Below, piece after piece: positions 27,582 through 37,406 of a stretch of 59,584 bases of DNA. A model generated the notes under the pieces. The model worked only from the letters and a program-made list of their open reading frames with translations, did not search any database and had not been told where the DNA came from. Position 1 is the stretch's first letter. Each line of letters starts with the position of its first letter. A program made the translations under genes and the position numbers. The stretch covers positions 1 to 59,584 of the forward strand of contig CANJYE010000019.1 of assembly GCA_947479055.1 (NCBI GenBank), given 5' to 3'. The stretch is from Erythrobacteraceae bacterium (GTDB taxonomy: Bacteria > Pseudomonadota > Alphaproteobacteria > Sphingomonadales > Sphingomonadaceae).

Positions 27582-30234
27582 TAGATGCCTGCGCAGCGGC
27601 AAGCCGGGCAATCGGAATACGGTAGGGTGAGGCGCTGACATAGTCGAGGCCGAGCTCTTCAAAAAATCCGATGCTGGCCGGATCGCCGCCATGCTCGCCA
27701 CAGACGCCCAGCAGCATGCCGGGCTTGACCGCGCAGGCCCGCTCCACCGCCAGCCTCACCAGTTCGCCCACCCCGGCCTGGTCGATCGTGACAAAGGGAT
27801 CGAGCCGGTAGATGCCCTGCTCGACATAGCGTCCAAGAAAGCGGGCCGAATCGTCGCGGGCGATGCCCAGCGTGGTTTGGGTCAGATCGTTGGTGCCGAA
27901 AGTGATGAACCCCGCCTCGCCGGCAATCGCGCCTGCTTCCAGCACCGCGCGCGGCAGTTCGATCATCGCCCCGACGCTGTAGGGGATTGAACGGCCACTC
28001 TCGGCAAACACCTCCTGCGCCACACGCTCGATCCGCTCGCGCAGCAGCGTGACTTCGCGCGCGCCGGAGATGAAGGGGATCAGCAGCTCCGGCACCGCCG
28101 GTTCGCCCCCCGCCGCCGCGATGGCGCAGCCGGCTTCCAGCACGGCGCGGGCCTGCATCTCGTAGATCTCGGGAAAGCTGATGCCGAGGCGGCAGCCGCG
28201 ATGGCCGAGGATCGGGTTGTTCTCGCGCAATTCGCTGGCCCGGCGCTTCAGCCGGTCGATCCCGACCCCGATCGCGTCGGACAGTTCGGAAAAATCGGCC
28301 TCGCCGCGCGGGAGGAACTCCTGGAGCGGAGGATCGAGCAGGCGGATGGTCACCGGCAGGCCCGCCATCGCCTCGAATATCCCGCGGAAATCCTCGCGCT
28401 GCTGGGGCAGCAGCAGGTCCAGCGCGGCGCGGCGCTGGCGCGGGTCCTCGGCCAGGATCATCCGCCGGACGATGGCGATGCGGGCGTGGTCGAAGAACAT
28501 GTGCTCGGTCCGGCACAGCCCTACCCCTTCGGCCCCGAACTGGCGGGCGGTGCGACAGTCCTCGGGCGTTTCGGCATTGACCCGCACGGCCATACGGCGG
28601 TGGCGGTCGGCCCAGGCCATCACCGTGGCGAAATCGCCGACCAGTTCCGGCTCGATCGTCGGCACGGCCCCAGCAATAACTTCGCCGCGCGTGCCGTCGA
28701 GCGTAATGATGGTCCCTTCGGGCAATTCGCGCGTGCCGATCCGTGCCACCCGGCGTGCGAGGTCGATCACCAGCGCCGAAGCGCCCGAGACGCAGACCCG
28801 ACCCATGCCGCGCGCCACGACTGCCGCGTGGCTGGTCATCCCGCCGCGCGCGGTCAGGATGCCGCGCGCCGCGTGCATCCCGGCGATGTCTTCCGGGCTT
28901 GTCTCGCTGCGGACCAGAATCACCGCCTCGCCCAGTTCGCTGCGGCGTTCTGCCTCTTCGGAATCGAGCACTATCCGCCCCGTCGCCGCACCGGGCGAGG
29001 CCGGGAGGCCGCGCGCGAGGACATCGCGCGGGGCTTCGGGATCGAGCGTGGGGTGGAGCAGCTGGTCGAGCGCCATCGGATCGATCCGGCAGATCGCTTC
29101 GCGCTCGTCGATCAGGCCCTCGTCCACCATGTCGACCGCGATCCGCAGCGCCGCCTTGACCCCGCGCTTGCCGCTGCGGGCCTGCAACAGCCACAGGCGG
29201 CCCTGTTCGACGGTGAATTCAATGTCCTGCATGTCGCGGAAATGCGCCTCGATCACCCCGGCAAGGCGCTGGAGCTCGGCGAAGGCCTCAGGCATCGCTT
29301 CCTCGAGCGAGGCCTCCCGCGCGCCGGAGCGTTCGCGCGCAGCCTGGCTCAGGTAGCTGGGGGTGCGCATTCCGGAGACGACATCTTCCCCCTGCGCGTT
29401 GGCGAGGAATTCGCCGAACAGCGCCTTCTCTCCGCTTTTCGGATCGCGGGTGAAGGCCACGCCGGTGGCGCTGTCCGGGCCGCGATTGCCGAACACCATC
29501 GCCTGCACGGTGATGGCGGTGCCCCATTCGGCGGGGATGGCGTTGAGCCGGCGGAAGGTCAGCGCGCGGTCGGAATTCCAGCTGTGGCACACCGCCCCGA
29601 TCGCGCCCCACAATTGCTCATGGACATCCTGCGGGAAGGACTGGTCGGATTCTTCCTCGACGATCCGCTTGTATTCGCCGACCAGCGCTTGCCAATCCTG
29701 CGACCCCATATCGACATCGGCGACAAAGCCATTGTCTTCCTTGGCGATCTCCAGCGCTTCCTCGAACAACCCGCGATCGATGCCGAGCACCACGTCGCCG
29801 TAGATCTGGATGAAGCGGCGGTAGCTGTCCCAGGCGAAGCGGGGATCGCCGGAACTCTCGGCCAGGCCCAGCACGGTGGCATCATTGAGGCCGAGATTGA
29901 GCACCGAGTCCATCATCCCGGGCATCGAGGCACGGGCGCCGGAACGGACCGAGAGGAGGAGGGGATTATCCTTGTTACCGAAAATCTTGCCAGCCACTTC
30001 TTCGATGAAGGCGAGGCCGGATGTGACGTCATGACGCAGTGTTTCGGGAAAGGCGCTGTCGGCGAGGAACGTGGCGCAGGTGCTGCTGGCGATGGTGAAG
30101 CCGGGCGGCACCGGCAGGCCAATCGCGGCCATCGCTGCCAGCCCTGCCCCCTTGCCGCCGACCACGGCGGGATCGGTGGCAGCGGGGCTGGTCGAGGGCG
30201 CTGCGCCGCCGAAAGGAAACACGATCTGGTTCAT
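27553..30234 (-). CDS. ppdK: Pyruvate, phosphate dikinase
   Basis: 893 aa, full length. N-terminal nucleotide-binding domain (GGKGAGLAAMAAIGLPVPPGFTI), central phosphohistidine domain with GGMTSHAAVVARGMGRVCVSG (His in TSHAA near residue 455), C-terminal PEP-binding barrel with GVGLCRTEHMFF, FGTNDLTQTTLG and GVCGEHGGDP. It interconverts pyruvate and PEP with ATP, phosphate, AMP and PPi. It follows glyS on the same strand after 58 bases. Confidence 0.95.
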   Translation of the reverse strand: MNQIVFPFGGAAPSTSPAATDPAVVGGKGAGLAAMAAIGLPVPPGFTIASSTCATFLADSAFPETLRHDVTSGLAFIEEVAGKIFGNKDNPLLLSVRSGARASMPGMMDSVLNLGLNDATVLGLAESSGDPRFAWDSYRRFIQIYGDVVLGIDRGLFEEALEIAKEDNGFVADVDMGSQDWQALVGEYKRIVEEESDQSFPQDVHEQLWGAIGAVCHSWNSDRALTFRRLNAIPAEWGTAITVQAMVFGNRGPDSATGVAFTRDPKSGEKALFGEFLANAQGEDVVSGMRTPSYLSQAARERSGAREASLEEAMPEAFAELQRLAGVIEAHFRDMQDIEFTVEQGRLWLLQARSGKRGVKAALRIAVDMVDEGLIDEREAICRIDPMALDQLLHPTLDPEAPRDVLARGLPASPGAATGRIVLDSEEAERRSELGEAVILVRSETSPEDIAGMHAARGILTARGGMTSHAAVVARGMGRVCVSGASALVIDLARRVARIGTRELPEGTIITLDGTRGEVIAGAVPTIEPELVGDFATVMAWADRHRRMAVRVNAETPEDCRTARQFGAEGVGLCRTEHMFFDHARIAIVRRMILAEDPRQRRAALDLLLPQQREDFRGIFEAMAGLPVTIRLLDPPLQEFLPRGEADFSELSDAIGVGIDRLKRRASELRENNPILGHRGCRLGISFPEIYEMQARAVLEAGCAIAAAGGEPAVPELLIPFISGAREVTLLRERIERVAQEVFAESGRSIPYSVGAMIELPRAVLEAGAIAGEAGFITFGTNDLTQTTLGIARDDSARFLGRYVEQGIYRLDPFVTIDQAGVGELVRLAVERACAVKPGMLLGVCGEHGGDPASIGFFEELGLDYVSASPYRIPIARLAAAQASINLVSSRLG

Positions 30235-30292
30235 TCAGGCAGCGATCTTCCTGAACAGGTTGACAAGGTTGACACAGTCCAAAGGCGAAATG

Positions 30293-32635
30293 TCAGCCCT
30301 CGATCCGGGAGAAATCGGCCACGCGGTGGACGGCGTCGCGGAAGGCCGCCAGCAGGGTGAGCCGGGCCGCGCGCTTGTCCTTGTCATCGTCATTGACCGT
30401 GACCTCCTCGAAAAAGGCGTCGATGGGCGCGCGCAGACTGGCGAGAGCGGCCATCGCCCCGGCAAAATCCTCTGCCTCCACGGCGCTTGCAGCCAGTGGC
30501 GCAGCAGTGGCGAGCGCATCGATCAGGACCTTTTCGGCCCGTTCGGGCGTGTAGGAAAGCGGTTTCGGCTCCACGCCACCATCATCGTCATTCCGGCGAA
30601 GGCCGGAATCCATCTTGCCCTCCGCGCCAGAGGCCCGATGGACCCCGGCCTTCGCCGGGGTGACGGGGTAATTTTCCTTCTTGAGGATATTCGCCGCCCG
30701 CTTGTAACCGGCGAGCAGATTGGCGCCGTCCTCGGTGCCGACAAAGGCCTGGAGCGCATGGACCCGCGCCAGCAGGCGAACAAGATCGTCCTCGCCGCCG
30801 AGCGCGAAGACCGCGTCGATCAGATCGTGGCGAACCCCGGCTTCGCGTTGTTGGACCTTGAGGCGGTCGGCGAAGAAGTCGATGATCATTGTCGGCACAA
30901 AATCACGACCCGCGATAAATCTTGAGAAATCCTCTATTGCGGAATATTTTTCACGTGAAACTGGGGCTACTATCTTTCCGGTATCTTTATATACTAAATT
31001 ATAAATATCCCCGTCTCGCCTCATCGTAACTTCACGACCACCTTCTACTGAATTTTTAACAGATAGCATAAAAACACTGTCAGTAGGGTCAACAAAATTT
31101 CTTATAACATGCGCAGCGGCGTCGATCCAAATAAATTCTACTACTCGGCCTAATGGCAATCTAATGTTTTCTTCTACGACTATATTGATTGCCGCCAAAC
31201 ATGCCCTTCTTAGGGCATATGGATCCTTTGAGCCTGTCGGGCGCTCTTGCACCGCAAAAAAACTGATCAAAGTATCCAGCTTGTCCGCCAGAGACACCGC
31301 CACCGTCACCGGCGCGGTCGGCACTTCGTCGCCTTGCCCCACCGGCTTGTAGTGATCGCGGATCGCGTCGGCGACTTCGTCGGGCAGGCCTTCGGCGCGG
31401 GCGTAATAGCCGCCCATCAGGCCTTGCAGCTCGGGGAATTCCCCGACCATCTCGGTGACAAGATCGGCCTTGCACAGCCGTGCGGCCTGTTCGGCATCAT
31501 CCGCGCTCGCGCCCTGGACAATCCCTTCTTCGACCAGCCAGCGGGCGAGTTTCGCCACCCGCTCGACCTTGTCGGCCACGGTGCCGAGCTTCTCGTGGAA
31601 AGTAATCCGCGCCAGCCCTTCGGCATGCTGTTCAAGCGTCTTCTTCCGGTCCTGCTGCCAGAAGAAGCGCGCATCGCTGAGGCGTGCGGCAAGGACCTTG
31701 CGGTTGCCGTCGACAATCGCATGCCCGCCGTCCAACGCAACGATGTTGGCAGTGCAGACGAAGGCGTTGGCCAGCTTGCCCGCCTTGTCGCGGCAGATGA
31801 AATATTTCTGGTTTACCCGTGCCGTTAGCTGGATAACTTCGGGTGGAACCTCAAGAAATTCGGGGTCGAACCGGCCGAGCAAAGGCACCGGCCATTCGGT
31901 CAGACCGGCGTTTTCCACCACCAGACCTTCATCCTCGACCAGCACCAGCCCGGCTTCTTCGGCCACGGCGCTCGCCCGCTCGCGGATCAGCGCCTCGCGT
32001 TCGGCATGATCGACGATGACGTGGCAGACGCGCAGCTTCTGCTGGTAATCGCCCGCGCTGCCGATGGTGATTTCGCCGGGATGGTGGAAGCGGTGGCCTT
32101 TCGTGGCGCAGCCCGAGTGGATGCCGCCGACTTCGCATTCGACCAGATCCTCGCCAAAGATGGCGACAATGCCCGACAGCGGGCGGACCCAGCGCAAGCT
32201 TTCGGTGCTGATCGAAGCCGCGCCCCAGCGCTGCGACTTGGGCCAGGGGAAAGCGCGGATGATGGCGGGGATGGCTTCGGCCAGCACGTCCTTCATCGCC
32301 CGTCCGGGCTTTTCGGTGATGGCGAAATAGACCCCGTCACGCGTCGTCAACTGGTCCTGCGTCAGGCCGGTCTTGCGCAGGAAGCCTTCAAGCGCCTGCG
32401 GCGGGGCGGAGTTGCGCGGGCCTTTGACTTCCTCGCGCACCGCTTCGGTCGCCTGCGGCAGGTCGCGGGCGATCAGCGCAAGGCGGCGCGGGGTGGACCA
32501 GACAGTTATCGCGCCCGGCGCAACGCCCGCGTCGGCCAGCGCGGCCCGAAACAGCTTTTCCAGATCGGCGCGAGCACCAGCCTGCATCCGGGCGGGAATT
32601 TCCTCGCAGCGCAGTTCGAGGAGGAAGTCGCTCAT
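30293..32635 (-). CDS. glyS: Glycyl-tRNA synthetase beta subunit with two unusual insertions
   Basis: 780 aa from the ATG at 32633-32635 ([18 protein letters not shown]), against about 690 in E. coli. Typical segments: [58 protein letters not shown] and the C-terminal helical domain. Two oddities lengthen it: residues about 658-683 are encoded by a palindromic genomic repeat read in frame, and residues about 451-577 are written in AT-rich codons and hold roughly 65 extra residues after LRLPL. The frame stays open throughout. The start overlaps the glyQ stop by four bases. Confidence 0.93.
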   Translation of the reverse strand: MSDFLLELRCEEIPARMQAGARADLEKLFRAALADAGVAPGAITVWSTPRRLALIARDLPQATEAVREEVKGPRNSAPPQALEGFLRKTGLTQDQLTTRDGVYFAITEKPGRAMKDVLAEAIPAIIRAFPWPKSQRWGAASISTESLRWVRPLSGIVAIFGEDLVECEVGGIHSGCATKGHRFHHPGEITIGSAGDYQQKLRVCHVIVDHAEREALIRERASAVAEEAGLVLVEDEGLVVENAGLTEWPVPLLGRFDPEFLEVPPEVIQLTARVNQKYFICRDKAGKLANAFVCTANIVALDGGHAIVDGNRKVLAARLSDARFFWQQDRKKTLEQHAEGLARITFHEKLGTVADKVERVAKLARWLVEEGIVQGASADDAEQAARLCKADLVTEMVGEFPELQGLMGGYYARAEGLPDEVADAIRDHYKPVGQGDEVPTAPVTVAVSLADKLDTLISFFAVQERPTGSKDPYALRRACLAAINIVVEENIRLPLGRVVEFIWIDAAAHVIRNFVDPTDSVFMLSVKNSVEGGREVTMRRDGDIYNLVYKDTGKIVAPVSREKYSAIEDFSRFIAGRDFVPTMIIDFFADRLKVQQREAGVRHDLIDAVFALGGEDDLVRLLARVHALQAFVGTEDGANLLAGYKRAANILKKENYPVTPAKAGVHRASGAEGKMDSGLRRNDDDGGVEPKPLSYTPERAEKVLIDALATAAPLAASAVEAEDFAGAMAALASLRAPIDAFFEEVTVNDDDKDKRAARLTLLAAFRDAVHRVADFSRIEG
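30587..30664. repeat. REP-like palindromic element inside glyS
   Basis: A 27-base left arm (30587-30613, GTCATTCCGGCGAAGGCCGG...) is repeated inverted at 30638-30664, with 23 of 27 positions matching and a 24-base spacer. Each arm itself contains the palindrome CCGGCGAAGGCCGG or its complement. From memory it resembles the dispersed repeats of many proteobacteria whose translation reads (V)xPAKAGxH...MDxGLRR; here, read in the glyS frame, it gives [11 protein letters not shown]...[10 protein letters not shown]. Confidence 0.8.
30905..31285. other. AT-rich block within glyS
   Basis: This stretch is markedly AT-rich (runs such as TATACTAAATTATAAATATCC on the plus strand) while the flanking glyS sequence is GC-rich with G/C third positions. 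It includes both a conserved GlyS part ([26 protein letters not shown]) and a longer linker before DFFADRLKV. It reads as one open frame, so it is neither a pseudogene nor an insertion sequence; recombination with a foreign glyS or capture of a foreign segment is likely. Confidence 0.7.
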
Positions 32636-33549
32636 ACCGTCCATCCCTCGTATTCGGCGGCCCAGCGGTCCTTGTTCTTTTCGATCCACGCCTGGCAGCT
32701 GCCCTTGGCGAGATCGCGGACGCGGCCGATGTAGCTGGCGCGTTCCTGCACCGAGATCACGCCGCGCGCCTGCAACAGGTTGAACATGTGGCTGGCCTCG
32801 ATCGCCTGGTCATAGGCGGCGAGCGGGATATTGGCTTCGATGCAGCGCTGGCATTCCGCCTCGGCATGCTGGAAGCCACGGAACAGCTGTTCGGTGTCGG
32901 CAATCTCGAAATTGTATTTCGAAAGTTCCTGCTCGTTCTTCAGGAACACATCGCCATAGCTGACGCCGTGATCGTTGAATTTGAGGTCATAGACCCTGTC
33001 AACGCCCTGGATATACATCGCCAGCCGTTCCAGCCCGTAAGTCAGCTCGCCCGCCACCGGCTTGCAATCGAACCCGCCGACCTGCTGGAAATAGGTGAAC
33101 TGGGTGACTTCCATCCCGTCGCACCACACTTCCCAGCCCAGCCCCCAGGCGCCGAGCGTGGGGCTTTCCCAGTCATCCTCGACGAAGCGGATGTCGTGCG
33201 CCAGCGGATCGATCCCGATCGCGGCGAGGCTCTTCAGGTAAAGCTCCTGCAGATTGGCCGGGTTGGGCTTCAGGATCACCTGGTACTGGTAATAATGCTG
33301 GAGCCGGTTGGGATTTTCACCATAGCGCCCGTCGGTCGGGCGGCGACTGGGCTGGACATAGGCCGCGCTCCACGGTTCCGGACCAAGCGCGCGCAGCGTG
33401 GTTGCGGGATGAAAGGTGCCCGCCCCCATGCGCATGTCATAGGGTTGCAGGATCAGGCAGCCCTGCTCGCTCCAATAGTTGTGGAGCGCGAGGATCATGC
33501 CCTGAAAACTGAGGGGGCCCAAGCTTAGGGGTTGCGCGTTCTCGCTCAT
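32632..33549 (-). CDS. glyQ: Glycyl-tRNA synthetase alpha subunit
   Basis: 305 aa from the ATG at 33547-33549. Class II synthetase catalytic subunit of the alpha2beta2 enzyme: [74 protein letters not shown]. It charges tRNA-Gly together with GlyS. First gene of glyQ-glyS-(ppdK). Confidence 0.96.
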   Translation of the reverse strand: MSENAQPLSLGPLSFQGMILALHNYWSEQGCLILQPYDMRMGAGTFHPATTLRALGPEPWSAAYVQPSRRPTDGRYGENPNRLQHYYQYQVILKPNPANLQELYLKSLAAIGIDPLAHDIRFVEDDWESPTLGAWGLGWEVWCDGMEVTQFTYFQQVGGFDCKPVAGELTYGLERLAMYIQGVDRVYDLKFNDHGVSYGDVFLKNEQELSKYNFEIADTEQLFRGFQHAEAECQRCIEANIPLAAYDQAIEASHMFNLLQARGVISVQERASYIGRVRDLAKGSCQAWIEKNKDRWAAEYEGWTV

Positions 33550-33683
33550 GGCGCAGGCCAATGGCGGAAGGGCCCAAAAGCGTCAATGGCGCAGCGTTGT
33601 CGAGGCGCTATTCCTGTGCGCGAAAAAGGGCGATAAGAGGCGCGTTCACACTTCGGCAAGCGATGGGAGGGCATGGCCAGACG

Positions 33684-34625
33684 ATGAACAGCCCGATCAG
33701 GAAATGCGCAGGCGCTCTTGGCGCGCTTGCGCTCGCCCTTGCCGCCAGCGCCTGTACCACCGGGAAGGAACGGCCGGTTGCTGCCCTGCCCGCGCCACCC
33801 TTGGCCAAGGCCGTTCCTGCCAGGCCATCTGGCGGCCCGGCGCTGTGGCGCGTCGCGGATGAGGATACCACAATCTACCTGTTCGGCACCGTCCACGCCC
33901 TGCCCAGGGATGCGGTGTGGATGAACGATGGCATCGCCACGGCGCTAGGCCATGCGGATGAGCTGGTGACCGAGGTCCCGCTCGATCACAAGCAGGGCGT
34001 GAAGGCCGACATGCTGACCCGCGCGGTGCTGCCGACGGGGCAGACGCTGCGCCAGCTGCTGGGCGAGGCGGATCTGCGTGCTTATGAAAAGGCGATGACC
34101 AACCTTGGCCTGCCGGTGGCGACGTTTGACCGGTTCGAGCCGTGGTATGCGGCGATGGCGATGTCGCTGCTGCCCATGGCCAAGCAGGGTTATTCGGCCG
34201 AAGCCGGGGTCGAGGCGGTGCTGAATGCGAAGCTGGACCCGGCCCGCCCGCGCGGCGCGCTGGAGACGGTCGAATACCAGCTCGGCCTGTTCGACACGCT
34301 GCCGCAGGAAACGCAGGTCAATTATCTCCACGAGGTGGCCGACGGCGTGCCCGAGATGGGCAGGATGATCCAGCAGATGGTCGCCGCCTGGCTGAAAGGC
34401 GATGCGGACGGGCTGGCGAAGCTGATGAACAGCGAAACCTCCGATCCGGTGCTGCTCGACCGGCTGCTCTACCAGCGCAATCTCACCTGGGCGAAGTGGA
34501 TCGAGACGCGGCTGGCGCAGCCGGGGACGGTTTTCGTCGCGGTCGGCGCGGGCCACCTCGCCGGGCAAGGCAGCGTGCAGGACGTTCTGGCGCATGACGG
34601 CATAGTGAGCCACCGGGTGCAATGA
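33684..34625 (+). CDS. TraB/GumN family lipoprotein, copy 1
   Basis: 313 aa from the ATG at 33684. ALGALALALAASAC is a signal peptide with an ASAC lipobox. The TraB/GumN fold is shown by [14 protein letters not shown] (first GxxH) near residue 66 and FVAVGAGHLAGQGSV (second GxxH) near 291. Homologues are related to Tiki metalloproteases that cleave or sequester peptides; bacterial role unknown. The stop overlaps the start of a second, similar gene by four bases. Confidence 0.83.
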   Translation: MNSPIRKCAGALGALALALAASACTTGKERPVAALPAPPLAKAVPARPSGGPALWRVADEDTTIYLFGTVHALPRDAVWMNDGIATALGHADELVTEVPLDHKQGVKADMLTRAVLPTGQTLRQLLGEADLRAYEKAMTNLGLPVATFDRFEPWYAAMAMSLLPMAKQGYSAEAGVEAVLNAKLDPARPRGALETVEYQLGLFDTLPQETQVNYLHEVADGVPEMGRMIQQMVAAWLKGDADGLAKLMNSETSDPVLLDRLLYQRNLTWAKWIETRLAQPGTVFVAVGAGHLAGQGSVQDVLAHDGIVSHRVQ

Positions 34626-35500
34626 TCGCGCGAGGCTGGTCCGGACTACTGGCGGCGCTGCTGCTGCTCGCCGGGTGCGATAGCACTCCAACAGCGCCCA
34701 GTGAGCCGCCAAGGCCAGCGCTGTGGCAGGTGATAGGCCCGGCGGGCCAGACTGGCTGGCTGTTCGGCACGGTCCACGCCCTGCCCAGGCACTATGGCTG
34801 GCGCACCGCCAAGCTGGACCAGGCGCTGGCCGCGTCGGGCACGCTGGTGCTGGAAATTGCCGATATAGATGACAAGGCCGGGATCGCTCGGGTGTTCCGG
34901 GGCCTGTCGCAATCGCGCGGCCTGCCGCCGCTCTCGGCCCGGATCCCGCCCGCGCAGCGCAAGGCGCTGGCGCATTGGCTCGACAAGGCCGGGATGGAGG
35001 AAAGCCAGTTCGCCACCACCGAGACCTGGGCCGTGGCGCTGATGCTGGCGCAGGCCACCAGCGGCGAGGACAGCGGCGACGGGGTGGAGAGCAAGCTGGC
35101 GCAGCTGGCGCGCGGCAAGCCGGTGGTCGAACTGGAAGGCGTGCGGCTGCAACTCGGCACCTTCGATACCCTGCCCGAAGCGGACCAGCGCGACCTGCTC
35201 GGCGCGGTGCTGGCCGATGCGGATACGGCGGCGGACGACACCAGGAAACTGGCGGGCGACTGGCGGACCGGGCGGGTCGATGCGATCGCAGCTGAAACGC
35301 GCAAGGGCCTGCTGGCCGACCCGGAATTGCGCAAGGTGCTGCTGGTGGACCGCAACATCGCCTGGGTGGCGAAGATCGAGGCGCTGCTCAAGGCCGGACG
35401 GCGGCCGTTCGTGGCGGTTGGTGCGGCGCACGTCTCGGGCAGGGACGGGCTGCCCGCCCTGCTCGCCCGGCGCGGCTGGGCGGTGCGGCGGATCCAGTAA
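34622..35500 (+). CDS. TraB/GumN family lipoprotein, copy 2
   Basis: 292 aa. Lipobox in [24 protein letters not shown] near residue 47 and [15 protein letters not shown] near 268 give the two GxxH motifs. It is a diverged paralogue of the preceding gene: same architecture, same [10 protein letters not shown], shorter N-terminus. ATGA overlap with copy 1 indicates translational coupling and a likely joint function at the cell envelope. Confidence 0.83.
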   Translation: MIARGWSGLLAALLLLAGCDSTPTAPSEPPRPALWQVIGPAGQTGWLFGTVHALPRHYGWRTAKLDQALAASGTLVLEIADIDDKAGIARVFRGLSQSRGLPPLSARIPPAQRKALAHWLDKAGMEESQFATTETWAVALMLAQATSGEDSGDGVESKLAQLARGKPVVELEGVRLQLGTFDTLPEADQRDLLGAVLADADTAADDTRKLAGDWRTGRVDAIAAETRKGLLADPELRKVLLVDRNIAWVAKIEALLKAGRRPFVAVGAAHVSGRDGLPALLARRGWAVRRIQ

Positions 35501-35636
35501 CCCGCGCTTGCCCCGGTCACCCCGCTTGCCTTTGCGCCGCTTTGCCCCTAAGGGCGCCCGTCCCCGTCATGGTCATCCCTGGAGGCGTGGCGGGCAAACA
35601 GGACTATTCAACCAAGCACCTCGAAAGGTACGGACC

Positions 35637-36242
35637 ATGAGCGAAGCTCTCACCCTGCCGGCCGAAGCGCGCGAACGGGCTGGCAAGGGAGCCTCCCGTG
35701 AATTGCGTCGCCAAGGTCGTGTTCCCGCTGTAATCTATGGCGGCAACGAAGAACCCACTGTGATCCACGTCGAAGAGAAGGAACTGCGTCGCCAGCTCGG
35801 CACCGGTCACTTCATGAATTCGGTCGTGTCGATCGAACTGGGCGGCGCAAGCCTTCGCACCCTGCCCAAGGACGTTGCCTTTCACCCTGTGACCGACCGT
35901 CCGCTTCATGTCGATTTCCTGCGCATTGCGGCGGACCACAAGGTCCATGTCGACGTGCCGGTGGTCTTCACCAACGAGGAAGCCTCACCCGGCCTCAAGC
36001 GCGGCGGTGTGCTCAACGTCGTCCGTCACGAGCTGGAACTGGTCTGCGATCCGGAAAGCATCCCGGCCGAGATCGAGATCGACGTCACCGGCCTCGAAGT
36101 CGGCGCATCGATCCACATCAGCCATGTCGCCCTGCCGGCCGGTTCGGCCAGCGCGATCACCGACCGCGATTTCACCATCGCCACGATCGTTGCCCCTTCC
36201 GCGCTGAAGAGCGAAGAAGGCGATACGAGCAAGGAAGGCTGA
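35637..36242 (+). CDS. rplY: 50S ribosomal protein L25/general stress protein Ctc
   Basis: 201 aa, the long TL5/Ctc form. N-terminal 5S rRNA-binding domain ([25 protein letters not shown], then HVDFLRI) and a C-terminal beta domain ([29 protein letters not shown]...). Start at 35637 after GAAAGG. It ends 42 bases before a clear intrinsic terminator and is followed by pth, a widespread pairing. Confidence 0.94.
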   Translation: MSEALTLPAEARERAGKGASRELRRQGRVPAVIYGGNEEPTVIHVEEKELRRQLGTGHFMNSVVSIELGGASLRTLPKDVAFHPVTDRPLHVDFLRIAADHKVHVDVPVVFTNEEASPGLKRGGVLNVVRHELELVCDPESIPAEIEIDVTGLEVGASIHISHVALPAGSASAITDRDFTIATIVAPSALKSEEGDTSKEG

Positions 36243-36284
36243 AGCCTTTCCCGAAGCGGGGCACCTGCCCTGCTTGCAATCAAG

Positions 36285-36322
36285 CGCCGGCCCCGTGAAA
36301 GCGTGGCCGGCGTTTTGCTTTT
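36285..36322 (+). terminator. Intrinsic terminator after rplY
   Basis: Stem CGCCGGCC / GGCCGGCG closed over a 12-base loop, followed by TTTTGCTTTT. The tail TTTTGCTTTTG is the same as in the tandem terminators at 25859. It lies between rplY and pth, so pth may be expressed partly by read-through or from its own promoter. Confidence 0.85.
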
Positions 36323-36348
36323 GCGGTGACACACTTTAGGACAGCGCG

Positions 36349-36912
36349 ATGCAACTCTGGGTCGGCCTTGGAAATCCTGGTCCGCAATATGCGATGAACC
36401 GGCATAACGTCGGTTTCATGGCCGTGGATACCATTGCCGAAGTGCATGGCTTCGGCCCGGTCCAGAAGAAGTTCCTCGGCTGGATGCAGGACGGGCGGAT
36501 CGGGGGGGAGCGCATCATCCTGCTCAAGCCCGCCACCTTCATGAACGAAAGCGGTCGTTCCGTGGGCGAGGCGCTGCGTTTCTACAAGCTCGACACCGCG
36601 GCGCTGACCGTGTTCCATGACGAGCTCGACCTCGCCCCGTTCAGAGTCAAGGTGAAGCAGGGCGGCGGCACTGCCGGGCACAACGGACTCAAATCGATCG
36701 ACCAGCATCTCGGCGCGGACTTCCGCCGGGTGCGGATAGGCATTGGCCATCCCGGCCACAAGGACCGGGTAACCGGCTATGTCCTTGGCAATTATGCCAA
36801 GTCAGAGATGGACGATCTGGCCGACGTGCTCGGTGCGATTGGTGCCGAAGCAGACTGGCTCGCACGCGGCGACGATCCGCGCTTCATGTCCGAAATCGCG
36901 CGCGAAGGCTGA
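36349..36912 (+). CDS. pth: Peptidyl-tRNA hydrolase
   Basis: 187 aa. Motifs GLGNPGPQYAMNRHNVGF with the catalytic His (HNVGF) near residue 20, KPATFMNESGRSV near 62, FHDELDL near 88 and GGGTAGHNGLKS near 106. It releases tRNA from abortive peptidyl-tRNA. Confidence 0.96.
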   Translation: MQLWVGLGNPGPQYAMNRHNVGFMAVDTIAEVHGFGPVQKKFLGWMQDGRIGGERIILLKPATFMNESGRSVGEALRFYKLDTAALTVFHDELDLAPFRVKVKQGGGTAGHNGLKSIDQHLGADFRRVRIGIGHPGHKDRVTGYVLGNYAKSEMDDLADVLGAIGAEADWLARGDDPRFMSEIAREG

Positions 36913-37015
36913 GTCCGCGCCGGGTTCCGGCCAGTGCCAAATCCTGTCGAAAATCCTTACAAACCGGCTAACCATCCCGGGCCGTTAACCACTGGAACGC
37001 ACAGTTTCAGGGGAA

Positions 37016-37031
37016 TGGCACACCCTTTGCT
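37016..37031 (+). promoter_or_regulatory. Sigma-54-type promoter for PEP-CTERM gene pair
   Basis: TGGCACACCCTTTGCT matches the -24/-12 consensus TGGCACG-N4-TTGCW with a single mismatch (A for G at position 7) and exact spacing between the GG and GC elements. The expected start of transcription is about 12 bases on, roughly 30 bases before the ATG at 37073. PEP-CTERM genes in other bacteria are known to be controlled by RpoN with the PrsK/PrsR two-component pair, which fits. Confidence 0.65.
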
Positions 37032-37072
37032 TTTGATGGCGTCAACCATTTCATGGGAAAAGGGGAATACTC

Positions 37073-37357
37073 ATGCTTCGCAAGTCTCTGATCGCCAGTC
37101 TCGCTGTCGCCACCTTCGGGATCGCTTCGCCAGCCATGGCTCATACCCACTCCTGCTATTGCGGCCACATCACCTGCGGCACCTCGACCTCGTCGACTAC
37201 GTCCTCGACCACTTCGTCGACGACCAGCAGCACCACGGGCGGCACAACCTCCAGCACCACTGGCGGCACTGACGTTCCTGAACCCGGCATGCTCGGCCTG
37301 CTTGGCGCCGGTCTGTTCGGGGTAGGCGCCATCCGCCTCCGCCGTCGTCGCAAGTAA
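37073..37357 (+). CDS. Short PEP-CTERM protein with Ser/Thr-rich mature region
   Basis: 94 aa. Signal peptide to SPAMA, a Cys/His patch HTHSCYCGHITCG, then STT/TTSS repeats of about 40 residues, and the sorting signal DVPEPGMLGLLGAGLFGVGAIRLRRRRK: PEP motif, hydrophobic helix, Arg tail. Proteins of this type are processed by exosortase and often heavily glycosylated on Ser/Thr. GGGG about six bases before the ATG. Cotranscribed with the next gene. Confidence 0.82.
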   Translation: MLRKSLIASLAVATFGIASPAMAHTHSCYCGHITCGTSTSSTTSSTTSSTTSSTTGGTTSSTTGGTDVPEPGMLGLLGAGLFGVGAIRLRRRRK

Positions 37358-37406
37358 GCGACGCCAGAACCAGTTCAATCGTCAGTCAGCAAGGAAACCA
37401 AGAGCC

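Noticed and set aside
28201-30360. 719-codon plus-strand frame
   Set aside because: Antisense to ppdK, which is complete and has all motifs.
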